Assembly: GCA_021464245.1 (NCBI GenBank)
Contig: JADCRB010000035.1
Location: 652,762-716,761, forward strand
Direction of reading: 5' to 3'
DNA length: 64,000 nucleotides
DNA from: Carallia brachiata
Lineage: Eukaryota; Streptophyta; Magnoliopsida; Malpighiales; Rhizophoraceae
The position numbers and the translations under genes are program-made. Under the pieces are notes generated by a model, which was not told the DNA's origin, did no database searches, and was given only the letters and a program-made list of their open reading frames with translations. Position 1 is the first letter of the stretch. The number at the start of each line of letters is the position of its first letter. Below, piece by piece: positions 11,994 to 25,194 of this stretch.

Positions 11994-13647
11994 GTCGTGA
12001 TGAGCAGACTTCCAGTATAATAACGGTGTTCATGTAAGCACTAAGCACGCAAACGTACCAATGATATAGAGGAAGAGAAAGGACCTCTGATACCTACCCA
12101 AACTTGGGTTGATAGCAACTTGATTTTTACAAAAACGATAGACAGACGAGCGTAGGGCAGACGGGGAAGGGAGAGAGAAGAGAGACAGTGGTAAAACTCT
12201 ATGTGAGTTTCGTCGGATATTTTTTTTTAAAGAAAAATATTTTGTGTATAATGATTAAGATGAGTATGTAACTAATATAAAATTAAAAAATTTTATAAAT
12301 TATGTACAATAGACTTAATTTTATGTGTAATATACATTCTGTGTATATTAACTTAATATGTAATAAATAAAAAATTAATATATTACAAATTAAAATAAAA
12401 AAAATAATGAAATGACCCGTTAGCTTCCGCGGCAACAACGTCACCACTATGCATTAAAACTCTTGGTTCTATTATTATTATATATATATATATATATATT
12501 TTTTTTTTTTTGAGAATAGATAGCTATTTAATATCTATCATTTCTCAATTCTTATTGATTTATATTTTATCACTTATTACAGCTGGACAAGTTCTTTCTC
12601 TGCGGACTAGTCGACAAAACCCTTTTCTCATGAAAATTTTGACTACAGTCTCCCATATTAATCTTTGGTATTGTGAAGTGTAAACACACGGGGGATAAGG
12701 CAATAATTTATCTTTATTGGTTTTAGAAAAGTCAAATGCCTGAATTTAAAATCATTGCTCTCCATTCCACTGGCGACCCAATAACGACAATTGAGCCTAT
12801 GCCATGTGTTTTGCTTGGTGACCTTTATTGGCAAGTTTAGACCCCTCTAGTTCTCTTTTGCCGAATTTCCAATCAACTTTAATTTTAAAAATCGGACTGA
12901 CATGATACTTCAACCAATAAACCAACAGATCGAAGTTTAAATTGGTCTAATTCTCTTACCAAATCAAACCAAAAAAAGTGATCAGAAAAAACCGTTCAAT
13001 CCTATTAACCTAGATAATCAAACTTGGTTGGTTAAATCATAAAATAGACCGAATTAGTGCTAAAAATTTTATTTCTTATTTTTTTAAAAAACGATTGTAT
13101 ATATTGTAACATTTTATCAAGAATATTTATATATTGTACTTGAAGTCTTGAACGTAATTTTAATGGCATTTTTTTATTTTTATATAATATAAAAATATTA
13201 ATTATTTTTAAAAAATATGAATTAACCTACTAGTTTAAGTGCGGAATTAATAGTCAGACCATTAAACCATAAAAATGAACGTTAAATTGGATCAAAGTCC
13301 AGTCCGGTCTGGGTTTTAAAACCATGCAATTCGTACTACCATCATGACAAAATTTGAGATCTTCAGGTTTTGTATGAAGGAAAAAGAGCGATCAAAGGTG
13401 GAAATCGAACGAGGGATAGCTTCGAATGAGTGGAGCTTAAATTCACCAATTTGGACCCATCCAAATATATTTGATGGAGCCTGTCAACCTGGGTCTTAAT
13501 AACCAGTAAACGGCAAAATAGAAATGACAAATTACATACAGTGAACAGCCATACAGCAGGGAGTAAAAGGTCACATATGAACCTGGATATGGCTCATTAA
13601 GCCAGAAACATTGGCTTTTATTCTTAAGAATTATGCAATCCTCCCAA
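11994..13647. other. Intergenic region between the two xylosidase copies
   Basis: This 1.65-kb spacer holds the promoter and 5' UTR of the intact copy (right of 11993 on the minus strand), a TA microsatellite at about 12478-12500, and an inverted-repeat element at 12884-13322. No extra gene is visible. Confidence 0.5.
12884..13322. mobile_element. MITE-like element with TTTTAAAA-GGACTG inverted ends
   Basis: The left end reads TTTTAAAAATCGGACTGAC and the right end, read on the minus strand, begins TTTTAAAACCCAGACCGGAC, so the termini are imperfect inverted repeats around an AT-rich core. It may be a diverged relative of the ACCGGTT-rich element in the nearby intron. Confidence 0.4.
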
Positions 13648-16600
13648 TTAAACTAGAATAGAAATTGCGTACTGGTCACCTCCTGCAGCCAAGAAATGTG
13701 TTCCTTCTTCTATTATCATCAGGCCATCTTCGTTGGCCCTACTAAAGTGCTCACAAGGCCTCACTTCGAATTCAATTTCAGCTCTCTCCCCTGCACTTAG
13801 TATCACACTTTGAAATCCAATCAACTGTTTCTTAGGCCTACCATTCCCATGCCTTGCCTGCCTTCCAAATAACAATACTGGATGCTTACCTGCCATCTCC
13901 CCGTGGTTCTCAACCCCAACTCTTACCACAAACTTGCTTTCCTCGCAGAATTCTGATCCCAACTCCGAGACTAATGTATAATGGATCGAATCTGATTTGT
14001 CAATTAAATGCGTTGCTGAGGACTGATTTAAGTAAAGTTTGTTTGTTTTGACATAAGTAAGTTCATAAGAATACTTGGAGTAGCTCAGACCATGACCAAA
14101 GTCAAAAACTGTTTGGGCTTTGTAGAATCTGTATGTGCGACCAGGGTACCCTGAAGGTGATTCAGGTCGCAGCCTCATGTCTGTCATTGGTATTTTGACG
14201 AATTCTTGTGGGTACCAAGTCATTGGTAATCTTCCTCCTGCATGGCATCTATGTTTCATTCATCATTCAACAACATAAATTATTTTCTTATTACATATTG
14301 TTTACCTGGATTATGGTCACCAAAGATGATTTCTGGCAAGTGCAATCCCACCAGCTTCACCAGGATAACCAGCCCACAAGATGCTTCCGATATTCTTGTC
14401 TTCCTTGGCAAAAGACACATCAATCGGACCTCCAGAAAGAAGCACCAGAACAACTGGATTCTTTGCTTCTTTTGCAACACTAGTGATGAGTTCTTCCTGC
14501 CCCTTAGGCAGCACCAAGTCCAGGCGATCAAGCTCTTCCCTCTCTAGAGTTTGGTCCAATCCCATAATCAATACTACATAATCCACCTCCTTTGCTATGT
14601 CCACTGCATTTTGAACTGAAGGCGAAATGCACTGAACTGTGTCACAGCCAGGGTGAACTTTAATATCTTTAACGTAGTTCAGCAATGCTTGCAATGGTGT
14701 TATTGATTTGCATGGAGGACCTGCATAGTTCCCAAGAAGGGTTTGTGCAGAATTAGCATTTGGACCAATTACAGCAAGGGACATGGTTTTTGATTGTTGA
14801 AGTGGGAGGAGTCTTGCAGAGTTCTTTAAGAGGACTATGCCATTACGGGCAGCTTCAAGGGCTAGTATCTGGTGCTCTGCAGAGCAGACTTGCTCAGGAC
14901 CAATTTTTCCCAAAGGCTGTTCCACTGGATTTCCATCAAAAAGGCCTAACCTCATCCTTACAGAGAAAAGGTTATGAAGGGCTCGGTCAATTTCAGCTTC
15001 TGGAAGTTTTCGCTGCTCTACAGCTGCTTTGGTGTGCTTTTGTAAGTATGTTCCGCAATTGAGATCCATGCCTGCAGATATTCACCAAAGAATGTTCACT
15101 TGCGTGGTAAAATAATGCTGCTCAGTTTCATGAACTTTTTTAGCATGCAATATCTCAAACAAAGAATTATTATGCTCGAATTCTATATGGAGTGCGAATA
15201 TGACTGAAACCATTATACTGAGCATTGTTCAAAAACCATACACCATACCGCTATGAGTCTAGATATTATGGGAAATGGTTAGATGTTTGCAACTCACTTT
15301 CGTTATTCACAAAAAAGGCTGTTTCTGCTGCAAAATGTACCTATGAGGCTATGAGTTCCAGAGTAGTGTTACCAATACACCAAGACTCGCCCTTCTACAT
15401 TAATTGGATGATAATTATATTTAATATACCAGTTGCAGAATGGAATCAGTACCATATTATAATCTTTATAGTAATGACCTTAGAGTAGACTTATTCATGA
15501 TTGATCTAGTAACCATAAGCACTCAATTGGACATAGAATTCACCGTCCTTTTAATGGAAAAATGGCGGAAAGACAACTAAAGATTCCAAACAGCTAAAAA
15601 ATATAATGAGCAATGGTCGACTTGAACGGCCACCATAATTGGAGTGATGGACCAATTTGCCTCAATTGGATGGCTGGACCCCTATACAGCTCATAGCGTC
15701 CAAAATTCAAAACATGAGAAGCAGAAAACAAGAATTAACATAAAAAAAAAAAAAAAAGCTATAGCCCTAACGATAATCACAATCACACGTCTGCTTTATG
15801 ACAAAGACAAAAAAAAAAAAGGTCAAGAAATAGGCCCCATACCAGCCTTAAGGGCATCTGCGACAGCATCTTCTGGTGACTTTGCATATCCTTGATCATC
15901 ATACATAATAGAGACCGCATCACAGTCCGATGTTATGTACCTGATTTTGTGTTACAGAATTATTATAAACCAAATTATAATTGCCGACAGTAAAAATGAT
16001 TGCACTTTTATTTAGTACCCATGGAAGCCCCAGTTGCCCCTAGCAGTTTTGGATAGGAGATTGAAATCTGCGCAGCTAGGAACTCCGTTAACTCTATTGT
16101 AGGCACACATGATCCCGCTGGCTTTACCTTGTTGAATGCAACTCTGGAATGGTGGCTGATATGTGTCTGCCAAATCCTGAGCAGTCACCTGATTTCAAAT
16201 TCAGACAATAGTTGAATGTCATTACACAAAATTGCCATAACGGACATCAAATCAAATTCACTGGGGAAAAAATAAAGACCCCAAAATCAAAAGCAAAGTA
16301 ACAAGAATTATTGAACGAAATCCGGAAGAAGGGCAACTAGCTAGGCTAAAAAAACTTACGCGAGCATCAAAAACAAAGCGGTTAACGCCCTTCCAGTTGT
16401 CCAAATCATAAGCAGTAAAATGCTTACAACAAGCTGAAGCTTGAAGATGCCCTCGAAGCTTCCCTCCTTCAAAGGAATCCCCTTGAACCCCTCTCACATA
16501 TGAAACAGCATATTTGCTGGTCACCAATGGATCCTCACCAGGTGTCTCTTGCCCTCTCCCCCATCTTGGGTCCCTAAATATGTTGATATTCGGTGCCCAG

Positions 16601-17190
16601 AACGTCATCCCTGCCGCTTGCCCTGCATTGTAAACTGCTCTAGCTTCTGTCCCAATCGCCTTCAACCAACATTCACAGTATCCAAAACAACAGTACTAAA
16701 ATAAGATTCCCTTGTAATTTGCTAACTAATAGAAAGTGTAAAGGTCTAAACTTTGGATAAGTAAAAGTACTAATCAAGTGTGCTCAGTACCTGACCAATG
16801 CGATACCATTGGTAAGCATCAAAAGAAGCGGCGGTAAGAATGACCTGAGGGAAGCTGGTGGCAGCCTGAATGGGGCCACCGAAATGAATGCCGGGGCCCA
16901 CATTGGCAACACCGTGAAGCGCCTCGGACCACCATTGGTAAGCTGGGATGCCGAGGCGCGGGATCGCCGGGGCTGAGTTAACGAGCTGGGAAACCTTCTC
17001 ATCCAATGTGAGCCTGGAGACGAGATCGCGGGCTCTCTGGGCTATGGGCAGCGTGTTTTGCAGAAAAGGTAAGTGCTTGTTGATGGGGCTGATGGGTCAC
17101 AAGAGAATGGAGGCTCGGTTGAGTCAACTCGGACCAGTAGCAGAGTGAGTACTAGGATGGTGGTAGTACGGGCAGCAAGGATCTACTCAT
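13648..17190 (-). pseudogene. Second beta-D-xylosidase (GH3), tandem paralogue disrupted by three single-base indels
   Basis: It has the same six-exon plan as the intact neighbour: 17190-16791, 16659-16360, 16188-16019, 15940-15843, 15071-14306, 14237-13648. Exons 3 and 4 match the partner's lengths exactly (170 and 98 bp), and all splice sites are GT-AG. Three places break the frame. Exon 1 loses one base between the ATG at 17190 and about 17155, giving a stop at 17152-17154. Exon 1 loses another near 17051-17056, just before the [11 protein letters not shown] segment, giving a stop at 17042-17044. Exon 5 is 766 bp instead of 765, with an extra base near 14335, giving a stop at 14317-14319. 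With these allowed for, the length would again be 774 codons. The SDCD nucleophile exon and the fibronectin-III-like end are intact. Either this is a young pseudogene or the assembly has indel errors; the clean neighbour favours the first. Confidence 0.8.
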
Positions 17191-18563
17191 TACGACTGTT
17201 TGTTTTTTGTTGATGGAACCGTCCGTGGGAGCCAGAAAGAAGTAAGTAAAGAGGTATAAACTTTTTGAGGATTGTGGCTGCCTATAGATTTTCAGCTCTC
17301 ACTGTCACAGTTCTTTTTTTTTTCTATCATTGCTCTGACAGTTTTATATATATATATATATATATATTTTTTTGGTATAATAATAAATATATAATAATAT
17401 AAATTATTAAATTATAAAAAATATATTTAATTTTAATAAAAAAAATTATATTTATTAATAAATATTATTAAATAAAATATGTATTTCTTGCATGTCTTTG
17501 TTACATTGGCGTCTAATGAACTTAACTAAGAAATGCCATTTGGAGTTGGGACTTCGGACAAAAAGTGTGTGCTGTTGTGCTAAAGTGAGAACTAGATCCA
17601 GCCATTACACTAGGTGAAATTTCAAATCACTCCTTTTTTTTTTTTTTTTTTTTGAGAAAAAAAAGTTCAAATCACTCATTATTAACGGTTTGTTTTAAAG
17701 AAAATTTTAATTTAATTTATAATTTTTAGTAAGTATAATTTATTTATAATTTTAAATTATATTATAAGTAAAATTTATTTAAAATAAAAAATAAAAAATA
17801 AATTATGTAATATTAAATTATAATTAAATTTTATTTACTAAAAAAAAAGAATAAAATTAACGAACATTTTATTACAATTGATTCCTCATTTATTGCAAAA
17901 TATGCTAATTATAAACAACAGTGAAGCATTGATGGGAAATTTTTTAAAAGAAAAAAAAAGAAATATTTTTTATTTTTTTTATTTATTTTTTATCGATTCA
18001 AACATCTACTTTTTATTTTTTTCTCTCATAAATTATCATTTTTTTTTCTCATAATTTTTTAATCATAATTTTTTTATAAATCATAATATTATTATTACTG
18101 TATTATTTTTTATTATTATTTTATTTACTTTCTAACAAAACAACAGCACCTTCAGCTTCAACAACAAATCTCCGTATTATCTAATTAGTAAAAGAAAAGG
18201 TCACAGACCCAGTCTGCTGTGTGCTGGAGTGATCATCATCCAATTGAAATTTTTTTTTTGACATTTAGCTGGGTGGGGACAAAGGTGAAGGAGGTTTGTC
18301 TTTATTACACGGAGTTATGTTAACGTTTCAAAGGGTTAACCAGGGTAAGTATTAACCATGTTTCGTTTTACTTTATCTACCAGCGTACCAGGACCCGACT
18401 GTTTGTCAATTATTTGAGTGCATTGCCCTAAATTGATGAGTGCAAAGTGAGAACCAGCTATCATATAACCGTATAATCTTCTTGTTATTTGTGTTTGTTT
18501 TATGACGAGGAAAGAGAAAGGATAAGGAGCGAGGTTTTTTTTTTTTTTTAAAAAGAAAACAGG
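17191..18563. other. Intergenic region upstream of the second xylosidase
   Basis: It probably contains the promoter of the disrupted xylosidase just right of 17190. Otherwise it is AT-rich, with a TA microsatellite near 17345-17368 and long T runs. No gene is visible. Confidence 0.4.
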
Positions 18564-18566
18564 TAA

Positions 18567-19058
18567 CACTATAATATTGTGTTTGGGAGGGGGGAAAGTG
18601 GGGGGAGGGAGAGGAAAGTGAGAGAATTAAGGTAAATTGTTGTGTTTGGAAAATGTTTGAAAAGTGGGGGAGAGGAAAGTTTCTAATTCCTCTAATCTCT
18701 CTACTCCACCAAAATCAATCCTCCCAAAAATAGAAGGAAAGTTATTAGTTCTCATATTAAATTTATTAAATGACTCAATTACCCTTTACATAATTTAAAA
18801 ATTACAATTTTACCTAAATAAAATATTTTAATAGAATTTATTATGAAGGATAAAATTATTATTTCAACATATTTTATATTCTTCTCTCCTATTTTCTACT
18901 ATTTCCTAAATAAAAGAATTTGTAATTTTCCTCCCTCCCATCACCTCTTTCCAAACATAAGAGAGGATAGAAAATATTCTTTTTCTCTAATGATCCTCTC
19001 CTCCACTTTTCTCTCCCTCACTTTCCTCTCCCTCAAAAATTTTATCCAAATACAGTGT
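18567..19058. mobile_element. Tourist-like MITE with TAA target duplication
   Basis: A 492-bp element starts CACTATAATATTGTGTTTGG and ends CCAAATACAGTGT, so its termini are inverted repeats of the CACT...GTRTTTGG type. TAA is present on both sides (18564-18566 and 19059-19061), the usual duplication of PIF/Harbinger-mobilised Tourist MITEs. The purine-rich left half and pyrimidine-rich right half would fold back on each other. Confidence 0.6.
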
Positions 19059-19061
19059 TAA

Positions 19062-21180
19062 AGTTCCATTCAAGAAAATTGCAATCATCGGAGATTTTAA
19101 GATTGGGAGAACAAATTTGTATCGTGTAGTTCCATTCCATTGCATCTTCTAAAGAATTGGAACCCACACTCTTATGCGTGTTTATTATGCTTTCTCTACC
19201 TACGTAAGAAAAAAATTATAATTATTATTTTTTTATATTTTTTTCTCAATTTTTTTAGTATTTAAATAATTTATTTTTTATTATTTTTTTTCACAAATTA
19301 TTATTTATATTTTTCTAAATTTTTTCTCATAATTTCTTTTATTTATCTAAATAATTTATTTTCTTTACTTTTTTTTTTTTTTTCTTTCCTCACTTTTCTC
19401 ACAGCGCAATAAATACAGCATTAATGCAGCACCGATTGATGCCGTAACTTGTCGGTGTTTGCTACTGAGCCACACGAGGCGGTAGTGGGCGGTGCTGTTT
19501 CCTTCTTTAAGAAAAGCTGTCTAGTGGAGCCCACACACAAATTTGTTGGAAAAGAAAAAAAAAAAAAGAAGCAAAGAAGAAAGATTTGAGAGCCCATGAC
19601 ATCGGAAAGTTCGGGAAGCCCGCAATGCTTGCGTTCAATGATGAGACGATGAAAGCCCACTTTAAAAAAGTAGTGGCCGGTTTCACGATGTACTTGAAAA
19701 ACGAAAAATCTACGTCTAAATATATAAAACTGGAACTAAGAAAAAGTTTTAATTTTTTTTTTCTGTTGTGTAGCAGTTATTTATAAATTTAAAAATAAAA
19801 AATATTAAAATATTTTATAATTATCAAAATTTCATTACAATTAGAATTAAAATTTTATTCTAAAATTTCTCAATATTCTTTTTTTTCCTCAATATTCTTT
19901 CATTTTCTCTTGGTTATATTTTTAATCACAAGTATTAATTTTTCACCCGAATTATTTTTTTTCAAGATTAGTGATTGTGGTTTAGATCTTTCAACTGTCA
20001 TTGAAAGGCTTTTCGATTACTCTTTTTTTTTTTTAATCTTTGTATGTACTGCTAACTTTTTTTTTATTACTGGTTCTTTTATCTTTTGTATGTGCTGCTG
20101 ACTTTTTTTTTTATCAATGAATAAAAAAAACACTTTTTTTTTTATCATTGGATATCTGCCTATTTTTGTTTTCTTTTTTTATTTAATTAATTTGAGTTTT
20201 AGATAGTATAATACTTAAATAAGTTAGAAAAATTTTGAGGCACAAAAATTATTAATGTATATGTGCTCCATAAAATGTATAATTAATTAACTAAAAAATA
20301 CTTTTTAATTTTACGTATCGTGTGGATTATTTATTACTAAAAAATATATCGATGACCTCATTCTTTGCATGTGGATGATTTCGGGAGTTGATATATCATT
20401 ATTATTATTATTATTTATTATTAAACCAAAGGTTAGTGAAATAGACATGCTCTGTAATTATTTGTTATTATTTTTTTTTGGGTGGTTAGGCTCCAGCGAG
20501 ATACACATTTGAGACATTATGGCTTGTAGCTAACTCTAAAACTACCACCCAGTAGGAGCCCGCTAATGAGTCAACATATTTCTCTTCATTTCTGTCAGGG
20601 TACTGATCTTTGGAGCATCGCTTCTCTCTAAAATAAATCAGGTCCATTTTTTTCTGTTACATAAAAGAAAAATTAAAGGTAACACTCCGTAATCTCATCA
20701 CATAATATTACATTGGTTACATCGTATAACAAAATTGATCTCTCTATTAAATCTACGAAGAAATAACTCGATGGTAAATAGCAAAAACAAATGGTATTCG
20801 TAAGCACGTGTGCTAGTAGTTTTCAGTTTCAATACTTTTGTAGCTGGTGTGGGGAAACTCTCTTGACTTCAACATTGTAGGGATGATGGGTGCTTTGGCT
20901 TAACTGGGGAAATAATGGATGACCTTTTTTTTTGGGCTGACATGGGTAATGGTTAACATTTCTACTATATGTATATATATGTTTTTTTTATAAAAGTAAA
21001 AAAAGAGGACTAGCATTCTTACTATAACTAATATTCCTACTATGCCGTTTTTTTATAAAAAGGAAAAAAAATAAAAAAAAAACTCTGAAACTTATCGTCT
21101 CCTGTAATTGTTGATTACAAACAAACTGGAATGCTCGATCAATACAATACAATACCTCACAAGATTATAAGAATCTCATC
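19062..21180. other. Gene-free AT-rich intergenic DNA
   Basis: Mostly poly-T, poly-A and AT tracts, with an ATT microsatellite near 20398-20425. A GC-richer patch at 19420-19700 has no recognisable coding content. I see no gene. Confidence 0.5.
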
Positions 21181-21184
21181 TCAG

Positions 21185-21335
21185 CGCTTGTGATGACAAT
21201 ATGCATAAGCGAGATACAATTATTGGGTTCGAATCCCTACCTGATAATTGGAGAGCACATTTTCCAATTATATGGATTAGTGTCCGTCTTCGAAAAGCCG
21301 TTATTCTTATTCTTATATTACAATTTTTTTTTTTG
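21185..21335 (+). mobile_element. Possible tRNA-derived SINE fragment
   Basis: A perfect RNA polymerase III B-box core (GGTTCGAATCC, 21226-21236) lies about 40 bases after a tRNA-like start (CAGCGCTTGTGATGACAA), and a TTATTCTTATTC simple tail follows. This resembles the head and tail of a plant SINE. The A box is weak and no target duplication was identified. Confidence 0.35.
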
Positions 21336-21789
21336 AGAAGAACAATGTATCTTTTTTTTTTTTAAAGTTCTAAATTCTATAAAAAAAATTTAGATACGTT
21401 CATCGGTCAGCTCTGACCCGATATTGGCTCACATTTTAGGTCCAAGCCCGACTTCTAATTTAAAGTAATGCCTTAAGGCTTCAACATCCATAATGCTTAG
21501 ATCTATCAGAAAAAATTAAAAAGCAAAGGTACATGAACATACGGTGACCATTGCAATCCCAAAAACAGAATAATTTGGTTAGGGGGACGTCTATCCCTAC
21601 AGGCATAACAGATGCGTCTACCTCCTTGAAATAGGAGTATATTATTGGAGTCTCACATCGGCCTTGTGTCTAGGCGAAAAACCTCCTTTTCTTTTTGAAA
21701 AAAGAATAAAGTTCAACTAAATGCCCTCACTTTTTACTGGTTTAATGTGCACATTGAATAAACAAATGTGAAAAACCAAAATCTCTAAG

Positions 21790-22659
21790 AGCTCTCCATC
21801 GTACACTAGCTTATGCTAACATACGCCGTTCTTGTGCTCCTTTGTGAGCTTAGTGCACCTTAGTGAGTTTTTGGGGTTGTTTTGATTGCTTGATCCTACC
21901 ACTTTGTTACTATTCTGTTTTCCACCTCTACTGCGTGTCCCCTCTAGTTCTTTGTCGTGTCCCCCGCCTCCCTCTCGTTGCTGGTTTTGGGCGGGGGGTT
22001 GCGGACATTCCTTTTTTTTGCAGGCCGTTGGCACTCTCGGTGGTCCTTAGGCGTCATCTACAGGTGGATCTTTCCAATGGAGTCTCACGCTGCCATCCTA
22101 CTCTCCGTCTGATCACCAGTTTTTTCTTTTGGCCTTTGGTCGCCTTCCTGCATTTAGGTTTGTCAGTCTTTTTGCAACGTTAGTGGATTGCACGTCTCAG
22201 TTGCGCTTTTGGCAAATATGGCTTGCAGCTAGCTATTGGCGGGTGTCGAGCTGTCATCGGCCAGTTGGGGCTCGTCCTTTCAACATCTGCCTAGTTATGT
22301 CGGGGGTTGCCGTCGTAGTGCAGTGCAGCTTTGGAACCTTCTGGGTTCTGGACTTTGTTTTGTTGGGCTTGGGGCATGTTTCTCCTCCACATAGGCTTTC
22401 TTTTTTCTAAACTATGGGCTCAGGCTTTGGATCCATTCTTGGTTTACATAGAGGCTGTGTTGGGTTGGTTTGTAGCCTGTTTGCGGTGGGTTCTGTCAAG
22501 TTTGTTTTTGGTGGCTTGTTTTGTCTCTATGTATATGTGAATTGTGTTGTGTTGTGACATGATGTGGGCTCTACCATAGATTTGCTTGTTTGTACATGTG
22601 CTTTCAGCGTTCATCTAATGGTCTTTTCTCATTGTTAAAAAAAAAAAAAAAAAAAAAAA
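21790..22659 (+). mobile_element. Retroposon 3' part ending in poly(A)
   Basis: A G/T-rich segment, compositionally unlike its AT-rich surroundings, ends in about 20 A residues at 22639-22659. Overlapping open frames rich in Leu, Phe, Val and Cys run through it without a recognisable domain. That picture fits the 3' untranslated end of a LINE or another polyadenylated retroposon. No reverse transcriptase is visible. Confidence 0.35.
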
Positions 22660-23175
22660 GTAATAAAGGGATTTACTACGAAAAATCACTTTTTACCTTT
22701 TTTTTTATAATTGTCAATTAAAAATTAATATATCAATAATTTTTAATGATAAATTTGTAATATATTTGACTTTTAATTTTTTATAATCAATTAATATATG
22801 TCACATTGTAAAAAAAAAAAAATAACTATCATTAATAAAATTTAATAATAAATTGAAAAAGACCTTCTAATTAAGTAATTAACAGTTTAGTAAGGATGTG
22901 GCAACAACAAATTGGGTTTGTCCACTTGCTAGTGCACTGTGGTCCGATATTTCAAATTGCAAGATAAACTTCAAGTGGCCAATGCTGCTCTGATCATATC
23001 CCTTTCTCCTTTTCTTTTTTATTGGAGAGAAAAAAAAAGTAGAAATAATTGTGGAACGATGACATGCAGATGAAGTAATAGGCGTAATAATTCACCTATT
23101 ATGCAGTCTTATACAAATGTATTTACATGCCTCGTGTATATCTTACTCATTAAAATGCTGTTTAAAAAAAAATCT

Positions 23176-23470
23176 TACTCATTAGATCATTTGATGCGAT
23201 AATTTAATAGTAATTTAACGTATTTTTTTTGTAGTAACTTAAGTTTGAGTTCTCGTATTGATGTCTACTTGCATAAATTGGCAATTTTTTTTGTCGAGAG
23301 CACAACAGTGAATTTTCATTAACATCGTTCATCAGGTGTGAAACAGGTCCGCTCGAGCTTATTAGTATTCTATGATGAGTCTATTCATTTGAGATGGTTC
23401 AATGAAACACTCAAAAAAGAATTTTTTTTGACCTCAACTCAAAAATTTGATGAATAATATATTAACAATG
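23176..23470 (+). repeat. SINE-like dispersed repeat, copy 1
   Basis: It shares an ordered set of words with four or five other places in this window: a start like ATTTGAGGTAATAATTTAGTAGTAA, a TTTGAGTCTC box that could serve as a B box, then GTTAACA, GGTCCGCTCGAG, and GAGTCT...GATGGTTGAATGA. Here the copy is diverged and lacks a clean tail. Confidence 0.45.
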
Positions 23471-23644
23471 ATTTTTTTTTTTTTTTTGCAAAAATATCTT
23501 ACTTGCTGGGTAGCTACCTAAAATACTACAAGTTTTCTAATTAAATTTGATGCTGCAATCATTCCATTATAACGGATATCGACTTTTTCTAATGGTAATT
23601 GGCTTTACTTAAATATGTGATTCATTGTATTTATAGGTCGAATA

Positions 23645-23972
23645 AACTGAATGATATCATTTGAGGTGATTGTTTAATAGTTATTCGATAAATTTTTTTT
23701 ATTCTGATTTAAGATCGAGTCCCGACACTGAAATTTTGCCCTCACCAATTTTTTGGGATTATGCACAAGTGTGACTGTCAATTGAAGACTCGTTAACAAT
23801 ATAGTAAAAAGTTGAGAAGACTCGTTAGGTCCAACAGTATTCAAGTGGTGAGTCTGTCTCTTGAAGATGGTTGAACTATACTCAATCAAATAGGATTTAC
23901 TCTTATTTCAGTCCATAAATCCGATTGTCACCATATCTGTGATAAATTTTTTTTGTGATAAAAAAAAACAAT
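23645..23972 (+). repeat. SINE-like dispersed repeat, copy 2
   Basis: It carries the family words in order (CATTTGAGGTGAT, GATCGAGTCCCGACACTGA, TCGTTAACAATA, GGTCCAACAGTATTC, GTGGTGAGTCTGTCTC, GATGGTTGAA) and ends TGTGATAAATTTTTTTTGTGATAAAAAAAA. The A-rich tail sets the orientation as plus. Confidence 0.5.
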
Positions 23973-24440
23973 TGAATGATACATGAAAAAATAGTTTTTT
24001 TTTCCTTTTTTTGTCTTTCTAGTTACAAAGGAGGTCATAATTTGAAAGTATAAGAACGTGATGAAAATTTGAATATAAATTTAAAAAATCTCAATAAAAT
24101 ATTTCAATTAATTGTGTTGTAAACACAATACAATACATCCAATTCTCACTAAATGTGAACTCGTTTTAGATATTCTAAACTTAGACCAATTAATTTGAAG
24201 GAAGAGGACTTGTGACATCTATTTTGCTAATATATTACTATTGTCATCTGATTTACAGGCTTGCGGCCACTAAACGTGAACTTTAACAAACTTATCTTGT
24301 TTATTTAATTATATACAACTATATTGTGCATCAATTGTTATAGTCATTAATTCTCCCAACATGTAAGCTTTTACCAAAAAAAAAAAATTATATATTGCGA
24401 ATATATTGCATGGTATTTTTTTATTGCATGATTCAATTTT

Positions 24441-24981
24441 GGGTTAATATAAAAAAAAATATCACCTTTATACTTTTTAACAAATTTAATATAACTTTTA
24501 AAAACTAATAAATCTAATACAGTTTAATTATTTTCTAATAAATCTAACACAATCTTTAAAAGTTAACAAATTTAACACAGTTCAATTATTTTCTAACAAA
24601 TCTAACACAATCTTTAAAAGTTAACAAATTTAACACAGTTCAATTATTTTCTAACAAATCTAACACGCCGTCAGTTAAAAATAACAAAATCTCTTATATG
24701 CACATATGATATTTGAGGGTTTTAAATTATACTAGATTTAGACATAAACGTGTCCTATGTGTATACTAAAGGATTCGATTACTTTTAACTAGTTATTTTT
24801 AACTGACAGTGTACTAAATTTATTAGAAAATAATTGAACTGTATTAAATTTATTAGTTGTTAAAAATTGTGTTAAATTTATTAGAAAATAATTAAATTAT
24901 ACTACATTTATTAATTTTTAAAAATTATGTTAAATTTGTTAAACAACGAAAAAAAATGGTGATTGTTTGTGATATTAACCC
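24441..24981. mobile_element. Foldback Mutator-like MITE with 9-bp target duplication
   Basis: The element begins GGGTTAATATAA and ends with its inverse (ATATTAACCC). TTCAATTTT and TTCAATTTA flank it (24432-24440 and 24982-24990), a 9-bp duplication with one mismatch. Inside, the left arm holds direct subrepeats of roughly 70 bases with the words CTAACACAATCTTTAAAAGTTAACAAA and CAATTATTTTCTAACAAA, and the right arm carries the inverted counterpart, so nearly the whole 541 bp could form one hairpin. GGGTTAAT ends and 9-bp duplications are typical of Mutator-type MITEs. Confidence 0.75.
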
Positions 24982-25194
24982 TTCAATTTATCACGACCAT
25001 AATGCATGTTGAACATGAATTTCAGCATTTCACATGACGAAATTATAAAAATTTAATGTCTTATAATAGTTATAATTCATTTATAAGCTTGTAACTTTTA
25101 GATATTACCGGGTAATGCAATCAACATTTATAAAATGTTGTTTTCATATAAAATAATTTTGACGAAAATAATCAACTTTTAGTAAACAAATATG

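Noticed and set aside
21185..21335. Considered as a functional tRNA gene
   Set aside because: A good B box is present, but there is no matching acceptor stem or convincing A box.
21863..22540. Overlapping plus-strand frames of 69-106 codons
   Set aside because: Hydrophobic Leu/Phe/Cys runs in three frames with no domain; better explained as a retroposon 3' end with poly(A) tail.
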